Below, one piece after another: positions 9,341-17,150 of a stretch of 64,000 bases of DNA. The position numbers and the translations under genes are program-made. The stretch is from Metabacillus dongyingensis (GTDB lineage: Bacteria; Bacillota; Bacilli; Bacillales; Bacillaceae), in contig NZ_CP082944.1 in NCBI RefSeq assembly GCF_019933155.2, positions 746,001-810,000 of the forward strand, given 5' to 3'. A model generated the notes under the pieces. That model saw only the letters and a list, made by a program, of their open reading frames with translations, was not told the origin of the DNA and ran no database searches. Position 1 is the first letter of the stretch, and every line of letters starts with the position of its first letter.

Positions 9341-9892
9341 ATGATTCAGCAGCAATCTATTTCAGCAGTAATACGTGAAAGAATCTCAATCAAATCAAAT
9401 TACCTTCCTCTCGAGGTAAAGGAAGAAGATATTGTAACTCTGCTAAATGACGCTGTCTGGGCGCCTAATCATGGTCTAAGAGAGCCCTGGCGGTTTTTAT
9501 TTGTAAGCGGAGAGCGGAAGGAAGCTTTTATTCAGACTGTTCTTGCGTGCTACGAAGCAAAAGCACATGAAAAAGTTAGGTCAAAGCTTGCAGATGTTCC
9601 TGCATTTTTAGTTGCCATTATGCCTGAAGATCCCCGCCAGAAAATATGGGAAGAGGATTTTGCGGCGATCAGCACCCTTATTCAAAATCTGCAGCTGCTT
9701 GGCTGGGAAAAAGAGCTTGGAATGGTATGGAAAACGCCAAATCACATGTATGACCCAAAATTCCGCCGTGCCATAGGAGTTCAAAATGGTGAAAAAATCG
9801 TTGGCATTCTGCAGCTTGGCTATTTTGATCCTGCCCTGCATGTGAAAGATAGAAAACGGACGAATGCATTGGAAAAACTAAGTTCATTTTGA
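9341..9892 (+). CDS. Nitroreductase-family FMN oxidoreductase
   Basis: Protein of 183 residues of the nitroreductase fold. The N-terminal RERISIKSNYL replaces the usual R-R-S-R-F flavin-binding segment; AVWAPNHGLREPWRFLFV is the typical A-P-x-x-x-x-x-P-W block; the C-terminal part holds a GILQLGYFD strand. It most resembles the small YdjA/YfhC-type nitroreductases. ATG 9341 follows GGAGGGG; the upstream in-frame extension lacks a ribosome site. Likely a cytoplasmic NAD(P)H-dependent reductase of unknown substrate. It stands alone after array 3. Confidence 0.8.
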   Translation: MIQQQSISAVIRERISIKSNYLPLEVKEEDIVTLLNDAVWAPNHGLREPWRFLFVSGERKEAFIQTVLACYEAKAHEKVRSKLADVPAFLVAIMPEDPRQKIWEEDFAAISTLIQNLQLLGWEKELGMVWKTPNHMYDPKFRRAIGVQNGEKIVGILQLGYFDPALHVKDRKRTNALEKLSSF

Positions 9893-9988
9893 GAAAGATC
9901 CTTTTGTTTTCATGAATAAAGCTTGGTAAATTCAATGAAATTTCCCATACTTAAAAAATCCGTATTTCCCGGATCGAACGATAAAGAT

Positions 9989-10020
9989 GCATGAATCCTC
10001 GAATGGGTTCATGCGTTTTG
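9989..10020 (+). terminator. Hairpin downstream of the nitroreductase gene
   Basis: GCATGAATCC / GGGTTCATGC stem with one G-T pair, then GTTTTG. It lies about 100 bp after the stop codon. Confidence 0.5.
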
Positions 10021-10023
10021 AAT

Positions 10024-10791
10024 TTACGAATATAAATACTTAAAAATCTCGGGCACTCTCTTTCTCCATGCTGCTTCATTGTGTTCAGCATCTTCGATTA
10101 CTTCATAGCGGTAATCGCTAACCTTTTCTTTTAGAATATCATATACGGCATCACTGGAATCAATATAATCCTGATGATGAAAGGAAGCAGTTATTTCTTT
10201 TGTGCCGACATCCATATAAAATTTTTCAATTGCTGACAAATCACTATCTTTTATCAAAGCTTCTATCTCTTTTTGATTAAACCAATAAGCAGATGAGAGA
10301 GAAGCGATTTTTCTGAAGATATGCGAATATTTGCAGGCGGCATATGTAGATATTAATCCTCCCATCGAACTTCCAGCCATTGAGGTTTCATCAGGAAGTG
10401 TGCGATACTTGCTGTCAATCAGCTGCTTTAATTCATGAACGATGAAGCTGATATATGCATCGCCTTCGCCTCCAAGATCTTCATCCTGTCCAAACAAATC
10501 CTGAGCGAGACTGCGGTTAATCCACGGACCATATTCATTAAATCGATTGTATCCGGTATGATTGCAGTCGATGCCCACCACAATCAATTCTTGGCCACTT
10601 TGTTCAAGATAATCTTTTATTCCCCAGCTGAACCCAAAGCTTGCATCACGGTCTTCAAATAGATTCTGGCCGTCGTGCATGTAAAGAACTGGATATGATT
10701 TAGAGCTGTCTCTGTAGTTTTCAGGTAAAAAGACTGTAATTCGCCTTTCCCGTTCAAGTGTTGAGATGAATACTTCAAATTTTTCAATCAT
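10024..10791 (-). CDS. Esterase-family alpha/beta hydrolase
   Basis: Protein of 255 residues of the enterochelin-esterase/feruloyl-esterase-like family. Visible features are the oxyanion region VLYMHDGQNLF near residues 34-44, the nucleophile elbow GSSMGGL near 143-149, a likely Asp in YMDVGTKE and a late His in DAEHNEAAW near 238. There is no signal peptide, so it is probably cytosolic. The start ATG 10791 follows AGGAGTG at seven bases. The substrate cannot be told from sequence; a phosphate or siderophore ester is possible, but no siderophore genes are near. Confidence 0.8.
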   Translation of the reverse strand: MIEKFEVFISTLERERRITVFLPENYRDSSKSYPVLYMHDGQNLFEDRDASFGFSWGIKDYLEQSGQELIVVGIDCNHTGYNRFNEYGPWINRSLAQDLFGQDEDLGGEGDAYISFIVHELKQLIDSKYRTLPDETSMAGSSMGGLISTYAACKYSHIFRKIASLSSAYWFNQKEIEALIKDSDLSAIEKFYMDVGTKEITASFHHQDYIDSSDAVYDILKEKVSDYRYEVIEDAEHNEAAWRKRVPEIFKYLYS

Positions 10792-10964
10792 GATCGTACA
10801 CTCCTGTTAAGCTAGCTTGATATTTATATTATAGTGAAAATTTTAGAATATAGCTTGAAATATATAGCCATGACGGCAACTGCAAAACAGAAAAATATCA
10901 AACAAAATCATATTATTCTCATACTCCGCAAACAATAATAAAAAAGCGATTTTAGGAGAATGAA

Positions 10965-11555
10965 ATGAATATATTGATTATTTATGCTCATCCGAATCCG
11001 GAAAGCTTTAATGCAGCGATATGTGATGCCGTGGAAAAAGAATTTACAAGCAAAGACTTTCAGGTGAGAAAAAGAGATCTCTATCAGATGAAGTTCAACC
11101 CCATTTTGACAGAAGACGACTATTCATCCTTTTATCAGGATAAAGTTCCAGCTGATATTCAGGCGGAACAGAGTGAACTTATATGGGCAAATATTTTTGT
11201 CTTTGTTTTTCCAACATGGTGGGCCGGGATGCCGGCGATTTTAAAAGGGTATTTTGACAGAGTTTTTACAAACGGTTTTGCTTTTCGGTATTCTGATGAA
11301 GGTCCGGAGGGATTGCTGAAAGAAAAACAGGCACTAATTTTCCAGACTACAGGGCAGCCTGAGAAGTCTTTGAAGCCCCCGCAATTGACAATGGCCATGC
11401 AGGCATCGTTTGATGTTGGCATTATGAATTTTTGTGGAATCGAAACGCTCGCCCACAAGTTTATTTATTCGGTTCCATATGTTGATGAAGAGACACGGAA
11501 AATAATGCTGAATGAAGTCAAAGAAGTTGTTGAAATGATTGGGAAACAAAAATAA
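10965..11555 (+). CDS. NAD(P)H:quinone oxidoreductase family flavoprotein
   Basis: Flavodoxin-fold protein of 196 residues, like YwrO/YrkL and KefF. It shows the flavin phosphate loop IIYAHPNPESFNAA near residues 4-17, the FPTWWAGMPAILKGYFDRVF segment near 84-103, and TTGQPE. Such enzymes reduce quinones or electrophiles by two electrons. RBS AGGAGA precedes ATG 10965. No potassium-efflux partner gene is adjacent, so a general detoxification role is more likely than channel regulation. Confidence 0.82.
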   Translation: MNILIIYAHPNPESFNAAICDAVEKEFTSKDFQVRKRDLYQMKFNPILTEDDYSSFYQDKVPADIQAEQSELIWANIFVFVFPTWWAGMPAILKGYFDRVFTNGFAFRYSDEGPEGLLKEKQALIFQTTGQPEKSLKPPQLTMAMQASFDVGIMNFCGIETLAHKFIYSVPYVDEETRKIMLNEVKEVVEMIGKQK

Positions 11556-11624
11556 AAAAGATCTTCCTGTAAACTAACGGGTTCGGTTCAGAGGTGCAAA
11601 ACATTAAAACAGCATAGTAAATAA
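11556..11624 (-). repeat. Dispersed repeat copy A, inverted relative to 16808-16882
   Basis: The reverse strand reads ATGTTTTGCACCTC, then GAACCGAACCCGTTA, then GGAAGATCTTTTTT, closely matching 16808-16882 on the plus strand. It sits right after the stop of the flavoprotein gene. Confidence 0.6.
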
Positions 11625-11634
11625 GACAACATTT

Positions 11635-11671
11635 AACACCCCAATTATCAGCATAATTGGTGTGTTTTTTC
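11635..11671 (+). terminator. Rho-independent terminator
   Basis: CCAATTAT / ATAATTGG stem extended by ACAC/TGTG, followed by a T run. It probably ends the flavoprotein transcript. Confidence 0.7.
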
Positions 11672-11770
11672 TTCCAATATGACCTTTTCAACTGTGTGAT
11701 TGTAATGAAATGGAAATAATGGTTATTCAGCAAGCTATTCAAAAAGCCTTATACGTAACCTGCATGGAAA

Positions 11771-11804
11771 AAGGCAATCCACAGAGAATGGATTGCTCTT
11801 TTTA
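11771..11804 (+). terminator. Second terminator-like hairpin
   Basis: GCAATCCA / TGGATTGC with a CTTTTT tail. No gene is seen between it and the previous terminator, so it may be a remnant or end a small RNA. Confidence 0.5.
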
Positions 11805-11917
11805 GTTATCCCTATTAATTAAATAAAAGTAGCTTAGTGGCAAATAGACAAACGGGTTCAGAAGAAACGAAAATCCTGAGTCCAATAGAATGTGGAACCA
11901 GGTTGCCTAATTTCTTT

Positions 11918-11955
11918 TTTACATTTTTAAACTGATTTTATACTGAATTTTAACA
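11918..11955 (+). promoter_or_regulatory. Candidate PhoP boxes upstream of phoX
   Basis: TTTACA (11918), TTTAAA (11926), TTTATA (11937) and TTAACA (11950) resemble the TT(A/C/T)A(C/T)A direct repeats of PhoP-regulated promoters, with 8-13 bp spacing. The AT-rich context makes chance matches likely. Confidence 0.3.
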
Positions 11956-12025
11956 AAACTCGGATTTTTACTTAATAATTTACATTTAATCTATTACTGA
12001 TATAAAAAAATATTGGTGAGGAGAT

Positions 12026-13468
12026 ATGTACTTTATGAGTAGTCAAACATCTAATAATGGCATGAATAGGAGAGATTTCTTAAAAGCGGGAGGAATGGGC
12101 ACACTTGCTCTAACCCTTGGATCGACTGGAGTACTAGCACTCGGTTCAAAAGCATTTGCGGATGCTGCCGATAATCCAGCCAGCGGATTTGGCGGATATG
12201 GCCCTTTGGTTCCGGATCCGAATGGTATTCTTGATCTTCCAAAAGGCTTTCATTACAAAATTATTTCCAGAGAAGGCGACCTGATGACAGACGGAAGCAA
12301 AATCCCTGGAGCTTTTGATGGAATGGCTGCATTTGAAGGGCCAAACAATACAACTATTCTTGTTCGTAACCATGAATTAAAGGATGGCCCAGCATTTGGA
12401 AGCAATCCATATGATGCAGCTGCTTTAGGTGGTACAACGGCTCTAGTTGTAGGTCCAAATCGCGAAGTTATTAAAGAATATGTAACATCTTCAGGAACGA
12501 TCCGAAATTGTGCGGGTGGTGCTACACCTTGGGGTACTTGGCTGACTTGTGAAGAAACACGTTCCGAAACACACGGATATGTATTTGAAGTAGATCCACA
12601 GCAGCCGGAGAATGAAATGTCCAGAACCCCAATTAAGGAAATGGGGCGCTTTTCTCACGAAGCTTGTGCCATCGACTCTGCGACAGGTTATGTATACTTA
12701 ACTGAGGATGCAAGCCCAAGTTACCTTTACCGTTTTATTCCAAATGACTTGAGCCAAAAACCAGGCGCGTTACAAAAAGGCGGTAAGCTTTATGCAGCTG
12801 CGATTGAAGCGGTAACTGATCCAACAGCAAGCACCTTTAAAACAGGACAAACATTTAAGATTGTTTGGAAGGAACTAGATCCTCATTTATGCCGCGAGGA
12901 CGCTAAGGAACAAAACTGCATTGAATTCAGTAGACTAGAGGGAGCGTTCTTCCAAGAGGGTGTTTTCTGGTTCGATGACACCTCTGCCGGTGACAAAAAA
13001 CTTGGACGCGTTTACCGTTATATTCCTCACACTAATACATTGGAGCTTTTCTATGAGGGAAATGATGCACGAGAAATGGAATATCCGGATAATATCTGTT
13101 GTACTCCATGGGGCGACCTTTGGTTTGCAGAAGATGGTTCAGGCCAAGATCGTCTTATGGGAATTACCCCAGAAGGCAAGGTCTATCCTTTTGCCGCCAA
13201 CCGTTTAAGTGGTGATGAATTGGCAGGCCCAACCTTCTCACCAGATGGAAACACACTTTTTGTCAATATTCAAAGCCCAGGCAAAACCTTTGCCATTTGG
13301 GGACCGTTCCAACGCAGAAACTCTGCGCGCGCAAGGGACATGTCTTATGCTGCTCCTGCAAATCTTGCACCGCAAGTTTCAGAAAAAGTGGCTAAGGCTG
13401 CCGAGAAACAAGGTATGTCCGTTCTAGAAGCGGCAGCATTTGAGCGCCACGGAGTAAAAATGATTTAA
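12026..13468 (+). CDS. phoX: PhoX-family Tat-exported alkaline phosphatase (DUF839)
   Basis: Protein of 480 residues. The N-terminus has a twin-arginine signal (NRRDFLKAG near residues 14-22), a hydrophobic stretch and an A-F-A cleavage context near 43-46, so export goes by Tat. The body is a PhoX/DUF839 propeller-like fold with GMAAFEGPNNTTILVRNHE, TPWGTWLTCEE, GRFSHEACAID and a late GPTFSPDGNTLFVN segment. PhoX enzymes are calcium-dependent, cofactor-rich phosphatases releasing phosphate from organic esters outside the cell. GAGGAG is only two bases before ATG 12026, so ATG 12035 is also possible. It stands alone, with candidate PhoP boxes upstream. Confidence 0.88.
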   Translation: MYFMSSQTSNNGMNRRDFLKAGGMGTLALTLGSTGVLALGSKAFADAADNPASGFGGYGPLVPDPNGILDLPKGFHYKIISREGDLMTDGSKIPGAFDGMAAFEGPNNTTILVRNHELKDGPAFGSNPYDAAALGGTTALVVGPNREVIKEYVTSSGTIRNCAGGATPWGTWLTCEETRSETHGYVFEVDPQQPENEMSRTPIKEMGRFSHEACAIDSATGYVYLTEDASPSYLYRFIPNDLSQKPGALQKGGKLYAAAIEAVTDPTASTFKTGQTFKIVWKELDPHLCREDAKEQNCIEFSRLEGAFFQEGVFWFDDTSAGDKKLGRVYRYIPHTNTLELFYEGNDAREMEYPDNICCTPWGDLWFAEDGSGQDRLMGITPEGKVYPFAANRLSGDELAGPTFSPDGNTLFVNIQSPGKTFAIWGPFQRRNSARARDMSYAAPANLAPQVSEKVAKAAEKQGMSVLEAAAFERHGVKMI

Positions 13469-13488
13469 ATTGTTTTACAGGATACCAT

Positions 13489-13533
13489 AAAAAAGATGTA
13501 AACTAACACTTTGTATGGTTTACATCTTTTTTT
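13489..13533 (+). terminator. Terminator after phoX
   Basis: AAAGATGTAAAC / GTTTACATCTTT with a long T run. Confidence 0.9.
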
Positions 13534-13968
13534 ACATTCCAGAGTATTTGTTGCAGGTGGACATTAAAGTGGGATCACATGTCCAGATAACCTACACTTT
13601 GATAGTAAAGGAAACCTTTGTGGGATGGAAGATTTTGGATCGGCTTTTGTATGCCTGATACTAAAGATATTTTGTAATAAAGTTTGATCAAAATCCAGTA
13701 TTGATTTAAACAGGATTTTTCTTTTTTGCTTTTGCCGATGTTGTAAAACTCCATGCGTGTTACTCCACTAAAGGGCAAAATCGTTGATTAAAGGAAGGAA
13801 TTATTAGAAAATTAAAACTGAGCTTTAAGTTATTCAATTGTATGAGTTAGTTGAAGATCGGAATGGAATAAAATGTTTTTTTATCCTATTTTTTCAAAAA
13901 TGATTATTCCATAAAGAATAGAAAAGCCCCTGAACAGAAGATGTCTAGGGGACACTAGTATGTTCCGG
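13534..13968. other. Gene-free stretch between phoX and the broken methyltransferase gene
   Basis: AT-rich sequence with no convincing open frame or ribosome site. A CCCCTGAACA / TGTCTAGGGG hairpin at about 13927-13950 may end transcription of the minus-strand methyltransferase gene. Confidence 0.5.
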
Positions 13969-14653
13969 CTAAGACTTCCTTGCGAACAATACAACAAAAT
14001 TAAAGTATTTATAGACACAATCTACATCTTTAAAACCACTATTTATTAGCCAATTAATTTGATTGACTAGTGTAGTCATTATCAAGTTTCATTCGCTCAT
14101 GTGCTGCCTGAATTTCGATACCCTTTAAGCCACTCCTATTTATTTTATTTTTCCAATCATTTTTATAAATGGAATCTATAAATGGTGTATGACCAAGTAC
14201 TTGATCAGCATTTATGAAAACCCCATCAGGATTCAATATGAAGTAAATATTATCGAACAACTTCTTTTTTGCTTCATCTGTTAAATGATGAATCGAAAGT
14301 GAGGACACCACAATATCAAACTTTTCTTCAAATTTATGCTCAGTATAGTCAGCAATCAGATAGTCAATATAATCATCTTCTTTAAATCGACTCTTAGCTT
14401 GTTCCAACATATTTTCGGAAATATCGATTAGTGTCATTTTTGCTTTCGGAAACTTTTTTCTTATGAAGGAAGAAAATAACCCAGTTCCAGCCCCTATGTC
14501 TAAGACCCTTGGTGATTCCTTATATGTCTCGATAATTGATATTGGAATGGAATAAAAGTCATCAAAACAAGGAATTAACTTCCTGCGTTGATTATCATAT
14601 TGAAGTGCGTTTTGGTTAAACTTTTCTTTTACCTTATTAATAGTGGTATCCAT
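13969..14653 (-). pseudogene. Class I SAM-dependent methyltransferase, frameshifted near its C-terminus
   Basis: The main frame (14054-14653, 199 residues) has the SAM-binding motif RVLDIGAGTGLFSSF near residues 45-60, the acidic strand-2 end LIDISENM near 74-82 and VVSSLSIHHL near 111-120. It stops at 14054. In the +1 frame the sequence continues without break as VNQINWLINSGFKDVDCVY and KYFNFVVLFARKS to a stop at 13969, the usual ending of this family. So a 1-base gain or 2-base loss near 14060-14072 removed the last 30 or so residues, or the read has an error. The gene is divergent from a LysR regulator, which may control it. Confidence 0.75.
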
Positions 14654-14786
14654 AATTCATTCCCCCTGTGATGAATTTATATTACTAGAATAATCCAATT
14701 GTAAAACATTTTAGTATATAATGGAAAATAACAAAATTGTTGAAAATCGATAACTAACTGTTATTAATAAAAAGGGCTGAAATTTC

Positions 14787-15668
14787 ATGGACATTAAGTG
14801 GTTAAAGACTTTTATAATAGCAGCAAAATATGAAAACCTTCGCCGGGCTTCTGAGGATCTCTTTTTAACACAACCAGCTCTCAGCAAACATATAAAAAGC
14901 CTTGAAAACCATTTGAATACTATATTGTTTGATCGAGTCGGCAAAAACATTTCTCTAACTCCTGCCGGTTATAAGTTTCTTTCATTTGCTACACAGATTG
15001 TAGAAAAATATGATAAGGGTATGGAAGAATTTGAAGGCTGGAAACAAGGATATAATCGCAAACTGACTATTGCTGTAGCTCCGCAAATCGCATCCTCTGT
15101 ACTCCCGGATATTCTGCGGGGCTTTATAGATGAACATCCTGGTATAGAGGTCATTATAAATATTGTAAATTCATTCAAAATAGGGGAACAGATTAGACTT
15201 GGCAAAGCAGACATTGGCATCTCCAGAATGGAGCCTATTCAAAAAGACTTATCCTATGAAGTTATTCATCGAGACCCGGTTATCCTAGTGGCACCATATA
15301 GGAAGGAAAAAGAACAAAATGAACATCTTCCTGTTGAGGTAGAAATACTTAAACAATATAGGGTTTTAACAAATAACCATCCCACTTATTGGAGCAACCT
15401 TCTAACCGAGATTAAAAGATATTATCCAAGCATTCGGACAATGCCAGTTACTCAAATTGAAATTTCCAAACGGTTTATTGAAAAGGGATTAGGGGTATCA
15501 TACTTGCCTTTATCTATGGTCCGCGAAGAATTAAAACACCAGAAAATGATCGAAGTAAAGCAAGATAAAATCCTTTCACCAATGTCTTTTACTTACGTTG
15601 TTACCAAAATCGAAACTCCTGAAGTGAAACTGTTTATATCCTTCCTAACAAAGGCATTTGAAAAATAG
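14787..15668 (+). CDS. LysR-family transcriptional regulator
   Basis: Protein of 293 residues. The N-terminal winged helix-turn-helix spans residues 1-60 (TFIIAAKYENLRRASEDLFL, TQPALSKHIKSLE, FDRVGKNISLTPAG). The LysR effector-binding domain follows from about 88 (KLTIAVAPQIASSVLPDIL). The 133-bp divergent gap to the methyltransferase gene is typical of LysR control over its neighbour. The ribosome site before ATG 14787 is weak (AAAAGGGCTG). The inducer cannot be inferred. Confidence 0.9.
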   Translation: MDIKWLKTFIIAAKYENLRRASEDLFLTQPALSKHIKSLENHLNTILFDRVGKNISLTPAGYKFLSFATQIVEKYDKGMEEFEGWKQGYNRKLTIAVAPQIASSVLPDILRGFIDEHPGIEVIINIVNSFKIGEQIRLGKADIGISRMEPIQKDLSYEVIHRDPVILVAPYRKEKEQNEHLPVEVEILKQYRVLTNNHPTYWSNLLTEIKRYYPSIRTMPVTQIEISKRFIEKGLGVSYLPLSMVREELKHQKMIEVKQDKILSPMSFTYVVTKIETPEVKLFISFLTKAFEK

Positions 15669-16101
15669 GAACAATATTGATCACCCAAGTAGGCAACTCA
15701 ATTGGGCATTTTATTCTTGAACTAACAGATGCTTTTATTCAAGAGGGAGACAGTAATTTCTTACATATTGATGTAGATTGGATCTTCAACATTCGGGTGC
15801 GATTGCTTAACAAAGTGTCGCCTCTTCTTATTAAGGCAAAGGGCAGTTTAACAGAGTAAGCGGATACTGAAGTTCTTCTACATAAGGGCCAGATAATTGA
15901 ATAACACTTGGTTGTTAATTTGGATATTTTAAAATAGAGATTGTGAAGGAATATACTTATAGTAACGGGGCAGTTTAGTTTAATAAAAAATGCGTTACTG
16001 TTAAATAAAAAATGGTCAACCAAATATCTGGCTGACCTTGCTCATAACTTAGCAATTTAATTTATTTAAAACAGAGAGATAAGAATAAGAGCAATAATTT
16101 A
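15669..16101. other. Decayed intergenic sequence with a dispersed motif
   Basis: No supported gene. It carries ATCTTCAACATTCGGGTGC at 15782-15800, found again exactly at 16519-16537 and loosely at 16565-16582 (ATTCAACAATCGGGGGC), with further similar wording nearby (AAGGGCCAGATAATTGAATAA). This looks like a degenerate dispersed repeat. Confidence 0.45.
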
Positions 16102-16294
16102 TTACACTCCATAAATATCTATATTAATTTTTTTAGCTTCTGTAATAATATTTCGAATTAATGATTCAACGGTTTGACTTTTAGCTAATCTTGGACTCTG
16201 ACCAGACCAAAGTGACATTAATTCTTTATTATTTTGTGCACTAGAAGTCTTTCTAATATCCTGGGTTAGTATATTTTGAACAGGAAAATCTGGA
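16102..16294 (-). pseudogene. Nitronate monooxygenase (2-nitropropane dioxygenase) C-terminal fragment
   Basis: The minus strand translates to IPDFPVQNILTQDIRK, then NNKELMSLWSGQSPRLAKS and VESLIRNIITEAKKI, ending at TAA 16102-16104. This pattern (F-P-x-Q-N-x-L-T-x-x-I-R, then LW-x-G-Q-x-x-R) is the C-terminus of the NPD/nitronate monooxygenase family. The rest of the gene is missing: the frame meets a stop just upstream and the sequence switches to another gene fragment. Confidence 0.65.
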
Positions 16295-16298
16295 ATAT

Positions 16299-16397
16299 GG
16301 AAAAGTTAAAACAATATTCATTTATAGAAAAGATAAATATGTACCTACGGCATTAATTAAATTTAGCAATATGTTAGGTGAAGAGGATGGATTGTAA
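16299..16397 (+). pseudogene. LysR-type regulator C-terminal fragment
   Basis: The plus frame reads GKVKTIFIYRKDKYVPTALI followed by KFSNMLGEEDGL and a stop. FIYRKDKYVP-x-AL-x-x-F is typical of the last 30 residues of LysR-family effector domains. It abuts the nitronate monooxygenase fragment head to head, as expected if a deletion removed the 5' parts of two divergent genes. Confidence 0.45.
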
Positions 16398-16596
16398 ATA
16401 ATAAGGTTTATTTTTAAAGGGTTAGCCATTGTCCTGAATTATCTAGATTGTGAAGAATTAAAATTAAAGTAACGGGTGCTTGAGTTCAATAAGTGCGAGC
16501 CAGCTTCAACAGCCTTTTATCTTCAACATTCGGGTGCTTTTCTTCGATAAGACAACATAAATGATATTCAACAATCGGGGGCAATAATTGAAGAAC

Positions 16597-16640
16597 GAAA
16601 AGGAACTCCATAAAAATCTGGAGTTCCTTATTTTTATTTA
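16597..16640 (+). terminator. Terminator hairpin without an obvious gene
   Basis: AAGGAACTCCA / TGGAGTTCCTT with an ATTTTTAT tail. The gene it served appears lost. Confidence 0.7.
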
Positions 16641-16807
16641 CCCAATTAAATTGGTATAGAATTAGCAGTACAAATAAACGCACTCTGCTGACCAGCATAT
16701 GCTTGCTATTTCTTATGCTAATTTATGTGTTGAAAATAGCATTGTTTCCCTATATAACCCTTATAAATCAATAAAAAAACATACCAGAAGCTATGCTGAT
16801 TTGTGAG

Positions 16808-16882
16808 CTATTTATACTGCTAATTAAGATGTTTGCACCCCGCAACCGAACCCGTTACCTGTAAACGGGAAGCTCTTTTTTA
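16808..16882 (+). repeat. Dispersed repeat copy B with terminator-like end
   Basis: ATGTTTGCACC, then AACCGAACCCGTTA, then GGAAGCTCTTTTTT match copy A (11556-11624, opposite strand). CCCGTT / AACGGG forms a short stem before the T run. Confidence 0.6.
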
Positions 16883-17150
16883 CGAACAGCGTTTATTTTA
16901 TAGAACTTTCGGCGAGCAAGAGCTGCAAGACTTAGGGATCTCTATATCATAAGACTCATGAGACATGCTGCCAACAGGGGGGCGAGTATGATTTCAAATG
17001 TGAGAAAACCATTTCAAAATTTAGTCATTATATTTAGGTTTAGAGGTCTTTTTCCCAGTACAACAATCCTATGTTCATGTGATAGATTAGTAGAGTATAG
17101 AAGAAAGTGAAAAATCTTCTAATCTTGGAAACTCGGGGGAGCTGGTAGTT

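Larger units (their letters stand above)
16398..17150. other. Gene-free stretch upstream of the subtilisin gene
   Basis: Holds the second copy of ATCTTCAACATTCGGGTGC (16519-16537), a terminator at 16597-16640, repeat copy B at 16808-16882, and otherwise AT-rich sequence without a supported gene. Confidence 0.5.

Noticed and set aside
13575..13778. 67-codon minus-strand open frame after phoX
   Set aside because: No ribosome site and no similarity that I recognise.
15677..15859. 60-codon open frame after the LysR gene
   Set aside because: It overlaps a dispersed repeat motif and has no ribosome site or recognisable domain.
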